64,000 nt of DNA from the NCBI GenBank assembly GCA_015680685.1, contig MNCI01025116.1, positions 501,112 to 565,111 on the forward strand, written 5' to 3'. Every line of letters begins with the position of its first letter. Within the stretch, counting starts at the first letter, position 1. This DNA comes from Gnetum montanum (lineage: Eukaryota > Streptophyta > Gnetopsida > Gnetales > Gnetaceae). The translations under genes were made by a program, and so were the position numbers. Shown here in pieces: positions 37,001-49,283 of this stretch. The notes beneath the pieces were generated by a model. That model was not told where the DNA came from. It did not search any database and saw only the letters and a program-made list of their open reading frames with translations.

Positions 37001-37654
37001 ACTATTGTAACAGAAAATGGGCCACAGTTCAGCAGTACGAAAACCTGAACCTTCTACAACAATCTAGGCATTAAGCAATCATTCTCCTCTCCCTATTATT
37101 CGTAGGCGAATGGGCAGGTGGAGGCTACAAATAAGTCCATCATCAACTTGCTGAAACGGATGCTTAACAACAACAAGAGGCAGTGACACAAGTAAATCCT
37201 CTACGTCCTGTGGGCCTACCGAACGACATGCAGGATTGGAACAAGTAAGATCCCTTACAGCCTTGTTTATGAATCTGAAGCTGTGTTGCCTCTTGAGTTG
37301 CAGGTACCATCATCTGGATGATCCTATCCGATGTCATGAGAGAAGCCTAGAACAAAGAGTCGTGGATCATCAACCTCAACTTGATAGAAGAGGAGTGCAC
37401 GTAGACACTAAGACACATCAAGCACTACCAAAGCAAGTAGTAGTAAAAGCACCATGCAGACCCACATCGATGGCTAGTGCAGAAGAAAGACCTCATCCTC
37501 AAGGCCATCTATGAGCACATGAGAAAATTCTCAGCCAACTGAGAAGGTCCTTACGTGGTCACTAAAGCCTTCGGGAATGGAGCCTTCAAGCTGGCAAACA
37601 TGGATGGCAATGAGTTCGAGAACCTGGTGAATCACTCGTACCTTAATTTGTATT
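34075..37654 (+). pseudogene. pol of element C1 (RT, RNase H, second RNase H, integrase)
   Basis: The frame opens by 34075, with a possible ATG at 34192. RT (34534-35310): MSGLDPWLIQ, VVVPKKMGGI, SFMDGFSGYNQIHI, TPWGTFCYTMMPF and the intact catalytic YVDD at about 35055. RNase H follows (KPFFIYLATSDTSVAALL near 35490). A second, archaeal-type RNase H lies at 35930-36200 (HFDDAST, NNVAKYEGLLRG, IQGDS, LVVNQI). Integrase is one frame over from about 36390: GHIAPRAMATKIRCLGYYWP with CNTC as zinc-binding region, WGLDLIGPIMPKSSVGHSF, VTENGPQFSS (Asp to Glu at the second catalytic position) and GQVEATNKSI; the C-terminus DGNEFENLVNHSY ends at 37654. About fifteen stops. The two RNase H domains mark the Tat/Ogre branch. 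Confidence 0.9.
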
Positions 37655-38916
37655 ATTCTTGAAGCACAATGGCAACCACCACCATCGGCTACGATGATAA
37701 ACTGACAATAACACCAAGCAGCGTCCACAACGACGTTAAACTAGCAGCATCAAGCATCGTCTGCCATGACGTAAAACTGGCACAACTTGTCCACTACGAC
37801 GTTAAATTGGCATGTACAGTCTGATGGGACCTTAAACTAGCACAGTGGTCCACTAGGACCTTAAACCAGTACATGGTCTACTAGGACCTTAAACTGGGTT
37901 CGCGTCACATCCCCAGTGTGCATCTACGCCAAGTACGCATCGAATGAGCATGCACAGTGCTGACATGTGGGTGGGACGTCGTAGCTCTAGAGCATAGCTC
38001 ATGATGCAATGGGGACATGATCTGAAACACGTGCGATGGTGCCACCCTCAGCATTATGCTGATCCTCCAGAGATGTTGTACAACATTACACTGGCCCTCT
38101 AAACCTACCGTCGCCACAGCCCATTGCCCTGATAGTAGTTCCTTGGTTAGTTCCTGCAGCTGAAGTTCTAGCAGTATTGTGGCCCAGCCACAATATTGTT
38201 ACTCTCCAACCTCTGCCAACTCCTTGGCTTGCATGATGTTTAGCTATGTGGTAGCTGATCCCATAGTTGAATTGAGAATGCATGCCTTTGGTAGGGATTC
38301 CAGAGCATCTGCATCCACAGCAACTCCTAGTGCCTCATAGGCCAACTCCTTTGCACCAGTGCTATCAAGGCCGCTACTAGCCTTCCTGCTTTGGACATTG
38401 CACACCAGTGGTGATGTCCAACAGCTTCAACAATGCCAGCAGCCAGCAAGATCTTTGCCCCTGCGGGCATGACTTGCGACAGCAGCAAATGCTACAACGT
38501 TGCAAAGCGACTGCCTCGACTAACTTAGCCACTTCAGAGTGCAAAATTCCATGACCCGCATAACACAACTCGCCATATGGGAAGCATCTGTAGGTAGGTC
38601 AAAACCCTTCACAGATGTAATGCAACTCATCCTGCAAAGGAAACACCTACCCTATGAGAGGTTGAAGAACAATGCCAGCCAAAGATGAAAAAATGAACGA
38701 GTCCCTCATGAGCACTCTGACTAGGGACTCTGCTAAACATCATCTTTACTCTCTTCCTTAACCTCTATAAAACCAATGCAACACTCTCAAGTGTGGCCAA
38801 GCGACGTCTAGACACTCACCAAGCAACAACCTCAGCATTTTGCCTACTGCGGTGTTTTGTATTCTTTGTCAACATCTATCGAGCCCGTCCTCCAGACATC
38901 GACAAAGAGGGGCTAA
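37655..38916 (+). other. 3' untranslated region of C1
   Basis: GACGTTAAACTAGCAGC and variants recur about six times at 37725-37900, for example GACCTTAAACTAGCAC near 37830. The rest is non-coding. It ends in the purine-rich GACAAAGAGGGGC directly before LTR2. Confidence 0.65.
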
Positions 38917-40480
38917 TGAAACACCCCAAAAAATTTGAAGTCATTCTTGTTTCACCAGGCCTTGCAATTCGCGTAGCACCATGACAGTTCTTCAAGAGGA
39001 AAACGCTCTAAATTCAAGCCAGCCAGTTTGGAAAATTTTCTACTTTAGGTGTAAACAAGCTCTACAGATCATTCTGCTTGTCCACCTATGTAGTTTGCCC
39101 AGTTGACAACCTGCTCAGAAATGGTACGCAAAGTTGACAACAATGCTTAGGATGCACGAAACAGTTCGACAAGTTTTCTAAGTTACGAAGTTTGCTACGC
39201 TACGCTATGCCCCGCTATATAGCGTAGCAAGCTTCAGAAAGTGATTGCAGAATAAAGTGCCACGCTACATTATGCTACGTAGCGTGGCGTAGCATGGTAA
39301 ATAGCTAAACAACTAGTTTCCTCGCTCAACCTCAAGTTCTTCAATAATGTCCCTTTTCGTCAGAAAGCTACGGACCATGTCTGCTGCTATGTTACGCTGA
39401 GCTATATGGCGCAGCGAGGCATAGAAATCCTGCAGAAGAGATAGAAGACAGCTCAAAGGGTAGAATCAGCAAGTTTGCAAGTCTCGTAGCACAGAAAGCA
39501 AAGTTGCAAATCAGCAAAGTTTTTATGACTAATGTCAGTCACTACACTACGTAGCCTAGCATAGCGTAGCAAGTATGTAACATACATGTAGCAGAACACA
39601 CGACAAGGTGCTACGCTACGCCAAGCATGCTACGCTACAAAGCATAGCAAGGCATGCGGGTGGTTGTGCAACATCAATGCACTTTACCTAATTAGACCAT
39701 TGGCATACGTCTCTAGACGCTGACGATGCAATTACGGCGTGGCAGGCTCATAGTTATGGCATGGAAGACTCGCATTACAATAGTCATGCAAGTCCAATGA
39801 TCATGTTTGGCACATGTAGCACGAGCAAGTCAACGTGGGCCCAAGGCACGTGGCATCCAAACCACCTCTTTTGTGTGCACTTGATCCTATAAATACCCCG
39901 ACAAGTAGCTTTCAAATGAAATTTTTCCAACAAGCAGCATTCAACAGTTTGAAGATTTTTTGGATTCTTCGACTTTTCCTCCGGCACTCAAGTTCTCTTC
40001 TTGACACATTGTAACATCAAGCATTGTAATCTTTTTTTCTTTACAATGCAAACAGTTAGCATTTTCAGCTAGCATTTTTTCTCATCCCCCTTATACCACC
40101 TTGGTAGGATTCTCGCATCGTCAGCACCCAAGTCCGCACCTAAGCGCACAACCTTTTTTGCTCGCACGTCCTGGTTACTCTCGAGATCTCTGCACTCCAC
40201 CACGTTGTGCAACCGACTGTATCCACCTTGACAGAGCAAACTTGTAGCTTCGAAATAGTGCATTTTTCTAACTGCATTTTACTTTGTTTCCTGCTTATTA
40301 CTATGCTTTGCACTATTTTTTTCTGTTTTATTTACTTTCAAGCATTACTTCACATTTTCGTTCCCATTTTCAAAACTATATGTTGCAAAAAGCTATAATG
40401 ATGATGATTAAGTCCCTATCTAATTGACTAGACTGTTTAGGGTGCCCCATATCCGCTCACACCCAGCACTTCCCTCCCAC
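38917..40480 (+). repeat. LTR2 of the C/D family
   Basis: It starts TGAAACACCCC and is colinear with LTR1 including the palindromes (39193-39300) and the TATA box (39888). It ends C1 and begins C2, with no host DNA between them. The 3' boundary is unplaced, as for LTR1. Confidence 0.7.
39888..39896 (+). promoter_or_regulatory. TATA box of LTR2
   Basis: TATAAATAC in the same context as LTR1, 971 bases from the LTR start in both. Confidence 0.65.
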
Positions 40481-40689
40481 AGGTACGGGGTCAAAACTGT
40501 CGCGCCTGTCAACCCCTCGGTGTTTTCCAACCGTTGATGTTTTCGATTGCTATAGTTTTTCGGCGGTAGAAGGAGAGCCTTTTGGTGCCTTTTTCATGTG
40601 TCACGGTAGTTCTATGAGGCTTTTGCACCCTGATATGCATAAGCGTAAATGTGACACCCTTTTGCAGTTGTTTGCACTTTGTGCGGCGC

Positions 40690-41130
40690 ATATTGGTCAC
40701 CTCAATAGTTCCTCGGGAGCCCTACATAACACANTATTGGTCACCTCAATAGTTCCTCGGGAGCCCTACATAACACAAGGCCTCCGATCGCCAGCTAACT
40801 AGCTTGTTTTACGATACTCTTGTATGTGTTCTATACCCCATCTTGTGTGGTATAGATCAGTTGCTTCAACGGTCCCTTGGGAACCCTACAAGATGCAAAG
40901 CCTTCTTGATCGCTAATTAGCTTGCCCATCTTACGGTAGTCTTCCATGCGTTCTGTACCCCTACCCGCATGGTACAGATCGATCACTTTAATGGTCCCTT
41001 GGAGATCCTACGAGATGCAAAGCCTTCTTGATCACTAGTTAGCTTGCCCATCTTATAGTAGTCTTGCATGCGTTCTATACCCCATCACATGTGGTACAGA
41101 CCGGTCGCCTCGACGGTTCCTCCAGAATCT
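40690..41130 (+). repeat. ~120-bp tandem repeats in the leader before C2 gag
   Basis: Same units as at 24290-24745, with CGGTCCCTTGGGAACC-type segments near 40870, 40990 and 41110, and the duplicated first unit around the N. Confidence 0.75.
40691..40777. repeat. Identical 43-bp blocks flanking a single N
   Basis: Bases 40691-40733 (TATTGGTCACCTCAATAGTT...) recur exactly at 40735-40777 with one ambiguous base at 40734 between them. LTR1's leader has a single copy at the matching place. This looks like an assembly join with an unresolved overlap. Confidence 0.9.
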
Positions 41131-41232
41131 TGCAAGACGTAAATCCTTCTTTTTGCTGTTTTCCAGTTTCCTTGTTCTTTCGTACTCTTTTGCATAACTT
41201 TTTTCACTTTTGGCATAACTATTTACTTAACA

Positions 41233-44200
41233 ATGGCTTTTTCGAACACTGCTGCTTACACCTTCAACGTTGAAGTTCCCATCACAGTTCAAGACACTAT
41301 TGGTGCCGAACAACCATTGAACCAGACATTGAAGACACGTCGATTTCATAGAATCCAAAATCGAGGATCTAAGGGATTGGCCCAGCAAAATGAACGTTAC
41401 AGTTTCCTCTATGTAAAGGTGCAGGCAAATCTTCCCTTAGATGCACACGAACTCGAGGACAAACGTAGCTTTGAGTTCGCTTACTATAATAGGAAGGAGT
41501 TTGTTCCTACTCTCGGCGTTTCCTTACCTTTAACATAAATAGATCAAAGGCTTCTAGACTAATTAATCCAATTGGCTAGGCTTAGGGAGCAATAGGACAT
41601 TGTGTCCAACCAGGACAACACTTTCCAGGATAGACAAGAGGAACTCGATTCCGAATCAGACGAGGGAGGTCCAACCAACCCCGTTCCTGTCCCTCCTACC
41701 CAGTCCTTCTAGGCCAAGTTGTTGTCTATCACCGCTCCCTTTGTGATTACGCCTACACTTCCGCAACCTGCAACTACAATAGCTATGGGTAGCCACGTCC
41801 ATCTCGCAGGGTTTCAATGCCCTCTTTCACCTATTTTTCCTATGTTGTTTGCAGCCACTATCCCCTTGCAAACTGTTCAGTAGTCCATTTTTGTAGCACA
41901 TCATCCGCCAATCACGGCTATCCTGCCACATGTTCGTACCATGCCTATTTCACAATCGTACGTGACTTCTATTTCCATTCCTACATTCACGTCTATTTCA
42001 CCCACTTTGGTGGGCCCTGGCCCATCCACATGGTGGGCCCCATTTGCTTCTTCGCCTATTGCGCAACTGTCGCAGATGTCTCATTACATTTTCTCTCAAG
42101 TCCACCAAGCCTCGCAGATGATACAACACAACATGGGGCTATTGTCTACGCTACTGGTGACACAAGCAGTCCATCTGGTAGCCCAACCCGTGGTTGCTGC
42201 CCTAACAATACCACCTACCGGGTGGTGGACAACACAAACAGAACCACTCATAGGGGTTGTCTCAACGGTACTTTCGATGGGTCATGTCATCGCCCTTGCT
42301 ACGCCACAAGTGAAAGCTACCTCCGCAACTCAATAACTATCTACAACGTCACTGGGTCTAGACCAAGCATTCCAGCTTATCCAGACCCTCACTGAGAAAA
42401 TAAAACATCTCGAAGCTGCTGGGTCTAACACGGTACAAGTCATGGACTTCTACTAAGATGACCCCATCATCCCTGTAATCCCTACGTTGACACTGCCCCT
42501 AGGGATGTCTCTTCCACACTTCACAAAGTACGATGGGAAGGAAGATCCCAATGCACATCTTGTCACCTTCAGGTCTGAATCTTTGCTATTGCAATAATAG
42601 CCGCACACAATCATTCACATCTTTGCCATGTCCCTAGCCGAGAAAGCCCTAGATTGGTACCATGCATTACCACATTCATCCATTTCAAATTTGTAAGAAC
42701 TACTAACCCAGTTTGTAACACGCTTCAAGTAAAACTTGAAGCTAGAAACCATGCTAGATCAATTCATGAGCGTGAAGAAAAACCCGCTAGAACCAGTCCA
42801 AAAGTTCATTCAACATTGAAGCGCAACCCTTAATGAAATTCGCGAGCCCATCGCGGAGGCCTACTTGATGGACGTCTTTAAGGATGCTGTGAATGACTTC
42901 ATCAAGTCCAAACTATACTACCTCGCTTCTCACTCTCTTAGTTAGGCTTTTTCTTAGACTAAGAGCATATAGGATGCAGCTAAGGTAAGCAAAGACCCAG
43001 CCTACCTCTCTTACAAAAACACCTTTGCAAAGAAGGACAAGGGTAAGGTCCCAACAACCACAGTGACCGCTGTGGCAACCGAGGCCAAGCCTAAACCTAG
43101 CAATAGTTGTGGCAAGAATAACAAGAAATTAGCCATGCCCACGGCTAACCCCGTGCCAAAATAGGGCCACATGCCACAACCTGCTACACCTACACCTGAG
43201 ACATCTACACAACCCAAATCCAACTTTGAGTGCAAGGACCACTCAAAGTACACGCCACTGCCTCTAAAGCCTTCAGAACTCTTGAAGCAACTATTGGCAG
43301 TGGAATACATCCAACACAAGAAGATGTTGGAAGAGGCAAACGTGAGACATCAACATTATTTTGAGCTCCTTAGGAACCCCTCTTTGGCCCTGCCCAATGA
43401 GCCTCCAGTTCCTAGGAGTTTCAAGTTGGACAGGTTTTGTGACTACCACCAACAGTGCAATCACAACACTGATTACTGTCTGGCATTGCTGGATGACATC
43501 CAAAGATTAATCAACCAAGGGAAGCTGGTGCTGGATGAAAGCAATCTAGTGCACCCTGAAAAACCAATCTATATATGTCTACATAGATCCCCTCAACGCC
43601 AACAATGCTGATTACGTAATCAACACCATCGGTATTGACAGTGATCCTAGGCCACCCTGGCAACCATTCATGGTCTGTGTGCCTCAGCATAGTGCTCCAG
43701 CACCACCAACAGTTGCTCCAAGCTTGTAGCAGCCGTTCGTTCTAAAAGTCCTGCCACGGGCATCCATCTTAGTGTCTCCTGTTGGCACGGCCATGCGGTC
43801 CCATTCACTAATGCCGCTAGCTCCTTTCATCATTAGGGGGTCGACTCCTTTGACAACCCCTGCCTCACATAAAATAGCTAAACAACCTCCTCATCCTAAA
43901 GGATGGGAAGCACTCTTCGCAGATGGAACGTCGAGAGGAGGTACCACCCCTAGTACTTCTAGGCATGCATCTCCACCCCTTGCATCTATACCTTCATCAC
44001 CAAAGATGAACGTTGTCATAACCGCACAGTTTGTGTTGCTCTGCCAAAAAGGGTTTGAACCTAGACCCGAAGTCGGCCCCCCTTGAGAGATTTGTCTTCT
44101 AGGATGAATTGAAGAGGAGGAAAGCATCAAAACAGGGGGTAGCCAAGACCTTCTAGATGCCCTCACCCAGGTCAAACAAGCTCTAAAGCAAAAAAATGCT

Positions 44201-44803
44201 ACACTGAGCTTGTACGACCTAATCATGACATCTGTACCCCATCATGAGGCTCTAATCCGCATGTTGACATCGGTTCTGGTTGACGAGAACATGCCAGCAG
44301 AAGAGGAAGTGATCCACTCGGTCATGTTTCCCTCTATACCCATGGAGCCCATGCCACCTCAATTAACTTTCAGTGAAAATGCCGTTAGGGAAGATCCCAA
44401 AGGGGGTCAGGTGACTATGGTGCTTCTCCTCCTCACAATTCAGGTTGGCCAACACTAGATCCGAAGGGTACACATTGATGATGGGGCTGCCAAAAACATC
44501 ATCCCCTTCCTCATTGTGGACAAGTTGGAATTGGTCGACCAAATCAAACCCACAATGACGTCATGTCTGAGGTCCTTCAACGGGGCACGCATCCTGGTGA
44601 AGGGCATAGTTCATATAGACTTTGTAGCAGGGGACCAGTTCCCCACAGATGCAACATTCATCATGGTCGAAGAAATGCCTGGGTTTAACCTGATCTTGGG
44701 AAGATCATGGTCACCACAACTTAGGGTTGTCTCCTCCCCTATACACCAGGAAATCCACTTACCATACGCAGGCAGGGAGGTGGTATCTGTTGTGACTAAG
44801 TAG
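41233..44803 (+). pseudogene. gag-protease of element C2
   Basis: ATG at 41233 (MAFSNTAAYTFNVEVP), in phase to 43611, then one frame over to 44803. The gag core at 42460-42920 has many stops, but the C-terminal part is open (43171-43611) with FCDYHQQCNHNTDYC. The retropepsin region reads IDDGAAKNIIP at about 44475 and FNLILGRSW at about 44685, so the catalytic Asp is kept in a DDG context, unlike C1. A stop lies just before it. Confidence 0.85.
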
Positions 44804-45151
44804 TAACGCAAGCAATCAGTAACGTAGACATGAAGCAAGGCTCAGAGGTCACAACCTTTGAGAATGAAGCGCCTGCTCACGCATACATTAACCATCTAAT
44901 GGAAGAGTCAGCCTAGTAAGCCGACCTCAAAATCGAAAACACATGGGTTAAGTTGCCCTTCTAAGCAGGGGACAATGATGTGAATGAGAGCCTAGGCGAA
45001 ACAACTTGGCCTTACATTCTGATCAACCCATGGCGGGTCAAGAGGTAGCTACGCATAGCATAGCAACCCTACTTCTTCCTGCCCACTTGCCAACCCATAC
45101 GCATTCATTGCTTTTTACTTTGCTAACATGTCATTCTTTTGGCATGCTATG

Positions 45152-45290
45152 TTATGGCTCGAAACAGCCTAAAACTAGCATTGACCCGAAATGGCCTAAA
45201 ACTAGCAATGGCCCGAAACGGCCTAAAACTAGCAATGGCCCGAAACGGCCTAAAACTAGCAATGGCCCAAAGTGGCCTAAAACTAGCATC
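45152..45290 (+). repeat. 27-bp tandem repeats, about five units (C2)
   Basis: Same unit as 28722-28945 with fewer copies. It is open in plus frames as PKTSNGPKR-type repeats. Confidence 0.9.
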
Positions 45291-48200
45291 GTTGCTTTTT
45301 ACTTTATTAACATACAATCCTTTTGGCATGTTACACAATGGCCCGAAATGACCTAAACCTAGCATATGAAAGCATGAAAACTTTGCATGATACATAAGTT
45401 AATACAAAATCAATTTATTTTCTAAAGTTTTTCATTTTATTCAAAACTTTCACCTATTGACAATGTTTGCAAAACTTGTACAAAATTTCAAAATCTCAAG
45501 AAAAGAAACTCCCATGCAGTCATGGGTTATCTCTGTTTGCATCATCCTCACCGCTCACCTCTGTGCCATCAGCTTTTGCATCACCTTCCCCTACATTGTC
45601 CTCTGCTGGTTCTTCATTCCCTCCCTCTATAGGCCTTGCACCCTCATCTGGAGCCTGCATCGTGGGAATGAAGTAGTCAACTAGGGAAACAAATGCAAAT
45701 TACAATAGAGCATAAGCACCAACACAGTAAAGTGACTAACTTGAGAAGGGCCTGCGTCGGTCTCAAAGGGTATCCAATCTAAACTAAGCCTGAGGCAACG
45801 CCAAACATACTCTGTCGTGATGTCCATCCAATGCCTATTGCTAGGTTCAGCATCCGCAATAGTGGCTCTTTCCCTTTCCACGGTCGTCCATTTTGGAGGT
45901 CCAAGGGAAAAGGAGATAGTTGCAGTCTCTCCTATGGGAAGGTCCACTTTCAAGTCAAGAGATTTCATAACCTTTACCTACTCTTTGAATTTGGTGTAGG
46001 CCTTAGAAGCGTCAATGGAATTCACAAATGCTTCATATGTGAATGCCTCCACAACAACACCTTTGTATAGTTTTTGATGGGTGTCATTCTCCAGATTGTA
46101 CACATGTTTGTGATTTCTCTGGGTTTTCCTCCATTCAAAAACCTTGGCGTTGAAATCTTTCATGTCTTAACACTTCTAGGCTAGCAAGTCCATCTCCATT
46201 TGCTATTCGATTATCTTGCAGGTGCATTCAATGTTCTAACACACGACAGTCCAAAACTTGGTGTAGTCTTCTATAGCTATGCGCTAGTCTCCATTATTAG
46301 GGTCACGGGTCATGAGGAACTTGTTCCTCAACTTGAGATCCTCCACCTCAGCAACTAGGTCAACCTCTCTTTGCTCAGCCCTTTGGACCCATTTCCATAG
46401 GTCCTCGTTGATGTGCTTATACTCCCATAGGGAGTGTGCTGAGTCCAAGATGCACTTGTAAGCCTCATCGAACGTGCAATGATGCACCTCAGTCATGTCA
46501 GGTGAGAGTGTAGGCATAACGCTAACCTTCATAGGTCATGTCGGGTCCCATTTCAGCTAAGAGGCTGCCTTAACACAAAAAGCATAGCAATCGTGTTAGC
46601 ATAGCAAAATCAACAAACTCAAAAGTTTTTAGCATAACAACATAAGAGCACTTAACACCACTACTTACCCACATCAGGGTCTGCCTGCTGAAGACGTTTG
46701 ATCATGTCATCAACAAGTCCCTGCACGAATGCAAACTTGTCAGGGATCTCGGCCCACAACTCTGCACGAACCGAAGAGTGTTCTATGGCATCAGCAGTAG
46801 CGCATGTTACATGACTAAGCATATTAGCAATGTCCATAATGAACTATGATAAGGCAGATGTATCGCTGAACTCACAAGATTTCAATTGCGGCCTTTCTTC
46901 TTGTTGATGCAAGACAATAGCGGTAGCCTTGATGGAAGGCCCTGCTAAGTCTACATGAGCCCCTTCCTCATGCGCCAGTGCCTTTTCTTTTAGGAGACCA
47001 GCATCTTTTTTATTCAAGAGACATGCCTCTTCATTGGTAGGAGGAGGCTCCCTAATGACAAGAGCCCTTTCCCTAGAGACAAGAGCTCCTTTATTCTTGA
47101 TTAGGGTCCTTTCCTCTGAGATTGGGGCCTCTATGTCTTTATTCATCACCCTCGTATTAGGTGTCAACACTTCTTCATCGCCTTCTTCTTCCTCTTCTAG
47201 CAAAGAAGCATGTTTGCATCATTCCAAAACAAGTTAGTTCAAAGCAAATGCTACGCTACACTACACCACCTAGTGCAACATAGCATAGCAAATAATAACA
47301 AAATAAGCATTACAAAAAAGCATTTACCAATGGGGGATTGCATCCTTTGCAGCTTAAGCCAATCTCTTTGTCCCTCCTCTTCCTTCATGCAAAGGGTTTC
47401 CCTGGCTGGGAGAGGCCTCTTCCTTTGCAACTCCTTGGGCACAGTCTCAGCTATGAGATGTTCCCCCCGCATCATGCTACCAGTTATAGCAGGGGACGTC
47501 TCTCCTACGTTGTCCTGGCCACGAACATCGTGATCCACCACATCCTTGGTCATTATAGACAATGACTTCTCAATTATTTTTTGGGGATCTTGGGCTGGTG
47601 TGGTCTAGAGGATCTGGTGAACCCATAGCCTAGAAATCTGGTTGCAATTTTGCATAACCCAGACTCCATCCTCTTGAACCACCAGAAACTCCGCAAAGCG
47701 CTTCAGATAGCCTATGTAGAAGGCATAGTGTATGTTGGAGTGGGAATCCATTTTTGACAAAGTCCCAAAATCTCAACTTGTAAGCCTTTACATAGGAAAC
47801 TAGCCCAGTTGTAGTGGGCCCCTTCTTCCATAACCTCCCGCATTATCAAGGCCTGCTTGAGCGCCAGGACCTTCCCTTGGGTAAGCAGTTGGGGGAACAC
47901 GCGAGCACAGAAGACAGGGTAAATCTCCATGGTGGGTCCTTCCTTAAGCTTATCCATGGGGAGCCCTTTTCGCTCCTTAACAAGCCCCAACCACTCTTGG
48001 AGATCCTTCTTTTGAAGGATTAACTCCTTCTTTCCCTTCGACCCTATGAGGATGCCATTGATAAGAATACCGAACAAGTCCATAAATACCTGGTTATTAA
48101 TTTCAACGACCACCCACACACCCCATATGTGCGTGCAGAACCAACCCATCCTTTCAGAGAAGGAGTTAACTAGGGAAAGCATCTTGATGGCAGGAACGCT

Positions 48201-48379
48201 TAGATTCAGGGCCATGAACAGATTCATAAGCCCCACCTTTTGGACATTCTAGATCAAGGAGTCTGAGGCCTCATGGTTTAGAGAGCGTTGGCTTGCTTCT
48301 ACTTCGCCGTATTTGAAGTAGATGTTTGCCCCCTGGGTCTCGGTGGATACTACCACCACCTCCTAGGGCTTCTTCGCCC

Positions 48380-48464
48380 CTACAATAGTTTTCAAAAGAC
48401 ATGCTTAGCATAACGATGCAAGAAATACAAGGATTGTAAAAACACTTGAGCATGCGACACTTAC
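48380..48464 (-). other. Intron 3 of the C2 antisense gene (85 bp)
   Basis: Donor GTAAGT at 48464, branch-like TATGCTAAG in the second half, acceptor TTGTAG ending at 48380. E has an intron (56916-57034) in the corresponding place. Confidence 0.7.
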
Positions 48465-48751
48465 TATTTGACCCACTGGGCCTATACGGTAATGGGAATA
48501 GCGGGAGTTCAACCAGAACTTCTTCAATCGTGACTGGCTCGAAGGTTCTTCCCACTCCTCATCCAGCCAACCCTTCTCCTTGCACTGATTAGGGAACATG
48601 AAACGTGCTTGGGTAGGTATGGTATTCTCCCCCGCACTGACCGATCACACCTGCTCATAGGTTTTTAGCAGAAGAGAACTCCTGTAGGACTAGCTGTCTT
48701 GTAGCTAGCAAAATCGATCTGTCATGAACCCCATCATCATTGATAAAGAAC

Positions 48752-48833
48752 CTAGTAGCAAACACATACTATTAGTATTCGGCCAATATGACCAGCATTG
48801 CATAATGCAGTAGCGCAAGGCTGCAGGACTCAC
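48752..48833 (-). other. Intron 2 of the C2 antisense gene (82 bp, phase 2)
   Basis: Minus-strand donor GTGAGT at 48833 and acceptor CTACTAG ending at 48752. The frame before (NPHGTIYCAS) and after (FFINDDGVHD) joins in phase 2. E has an 80-base intron at the same codon and phase. Confidence 0.7.
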
Positions 48834-49283
48834 CTACTAGCACAATAGATAGTCCCATGTGGGTTCTATAAGCACGTCGCCATGTAATGTGCGAGGAACA
48901 ATGTGTTGTAATGGTGGTAGTAGTTGTATTTAGGCATGTCCCAGATCCAAGCTAAATGCCTTAACCCTATCAAGTGTTGGTTGGATCCCTCTCCTTGCCT
49001 ACTCATGATTGCCCTATCGGTAAAAAACTTCAGAATGCCCTGACTTGGCCTAGGCAACATGGCTTCTGTTATGCCAAATGCCTCCTCCTCCTCTAGGGAG
49101 GACCAAACAATCACACTGAAGTGGTCAAGGAGGAATTGCAAAAATTCCCGTGCCCCTTTCCTAAACCAGATCCCTCGTTCTCCCATACGTATCTGGGGAG
49201 GAGGAGCATTGGCCACAGGTCTGCTCACATGGCACAGGATCCCTCTAATTTTTAAAATAATCAACCTAGGCCTCAGCCCCGCC
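48834..49283 (-). other. Exon 2: FCP1/SCP-like HAD phosphatase domain, catalytically altered
   Basis: Seen in order: hydrophobic strand LIILKIRGILCHV where the family has hhhDxDG(T/L); FRKGAREFLQFLLDHFSVIV followed by WSSL, matching the RPGhxxFL...FEVhhWTS segment; AFGITEAMLP, matching the YAxxVxxxLDP segment; FFTDRAIM at the position of the FCWDQ-type strand; LRHLAWIWD; and NTLFLAHYMATCLQNPHGTI, matching NTLhhDDSPxxhxxNPxxTI. Both motif-1 aspartates and the DD of the last motif are replaced (Lys/Arg, Ala/His), so phosphatase activity is unlikely. The fold assignment is inference from motif order and spacing. Confidence 0.65.

Larger units (their letters stand above)
22544..40480 (+). mobile_element. 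Element C1, full-length Tat/Ogre-like retrotransposon with antisense gene
   Basis: Order: LTR1, leader with ~120-bp repeats, gag-PR (24817-28406), 27-bp repeats (28722), antisense gene (33175-29169, minus), TTAAACTAG boxes (33510-34050), pol (34075-37654), boxes again (37725-37900), purine tract, LTR2 (38917). About 16.4 kb from LTR start to LTR start. All genes carry stops, so the copy is not expected to be functional. Confidence 0.75.
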
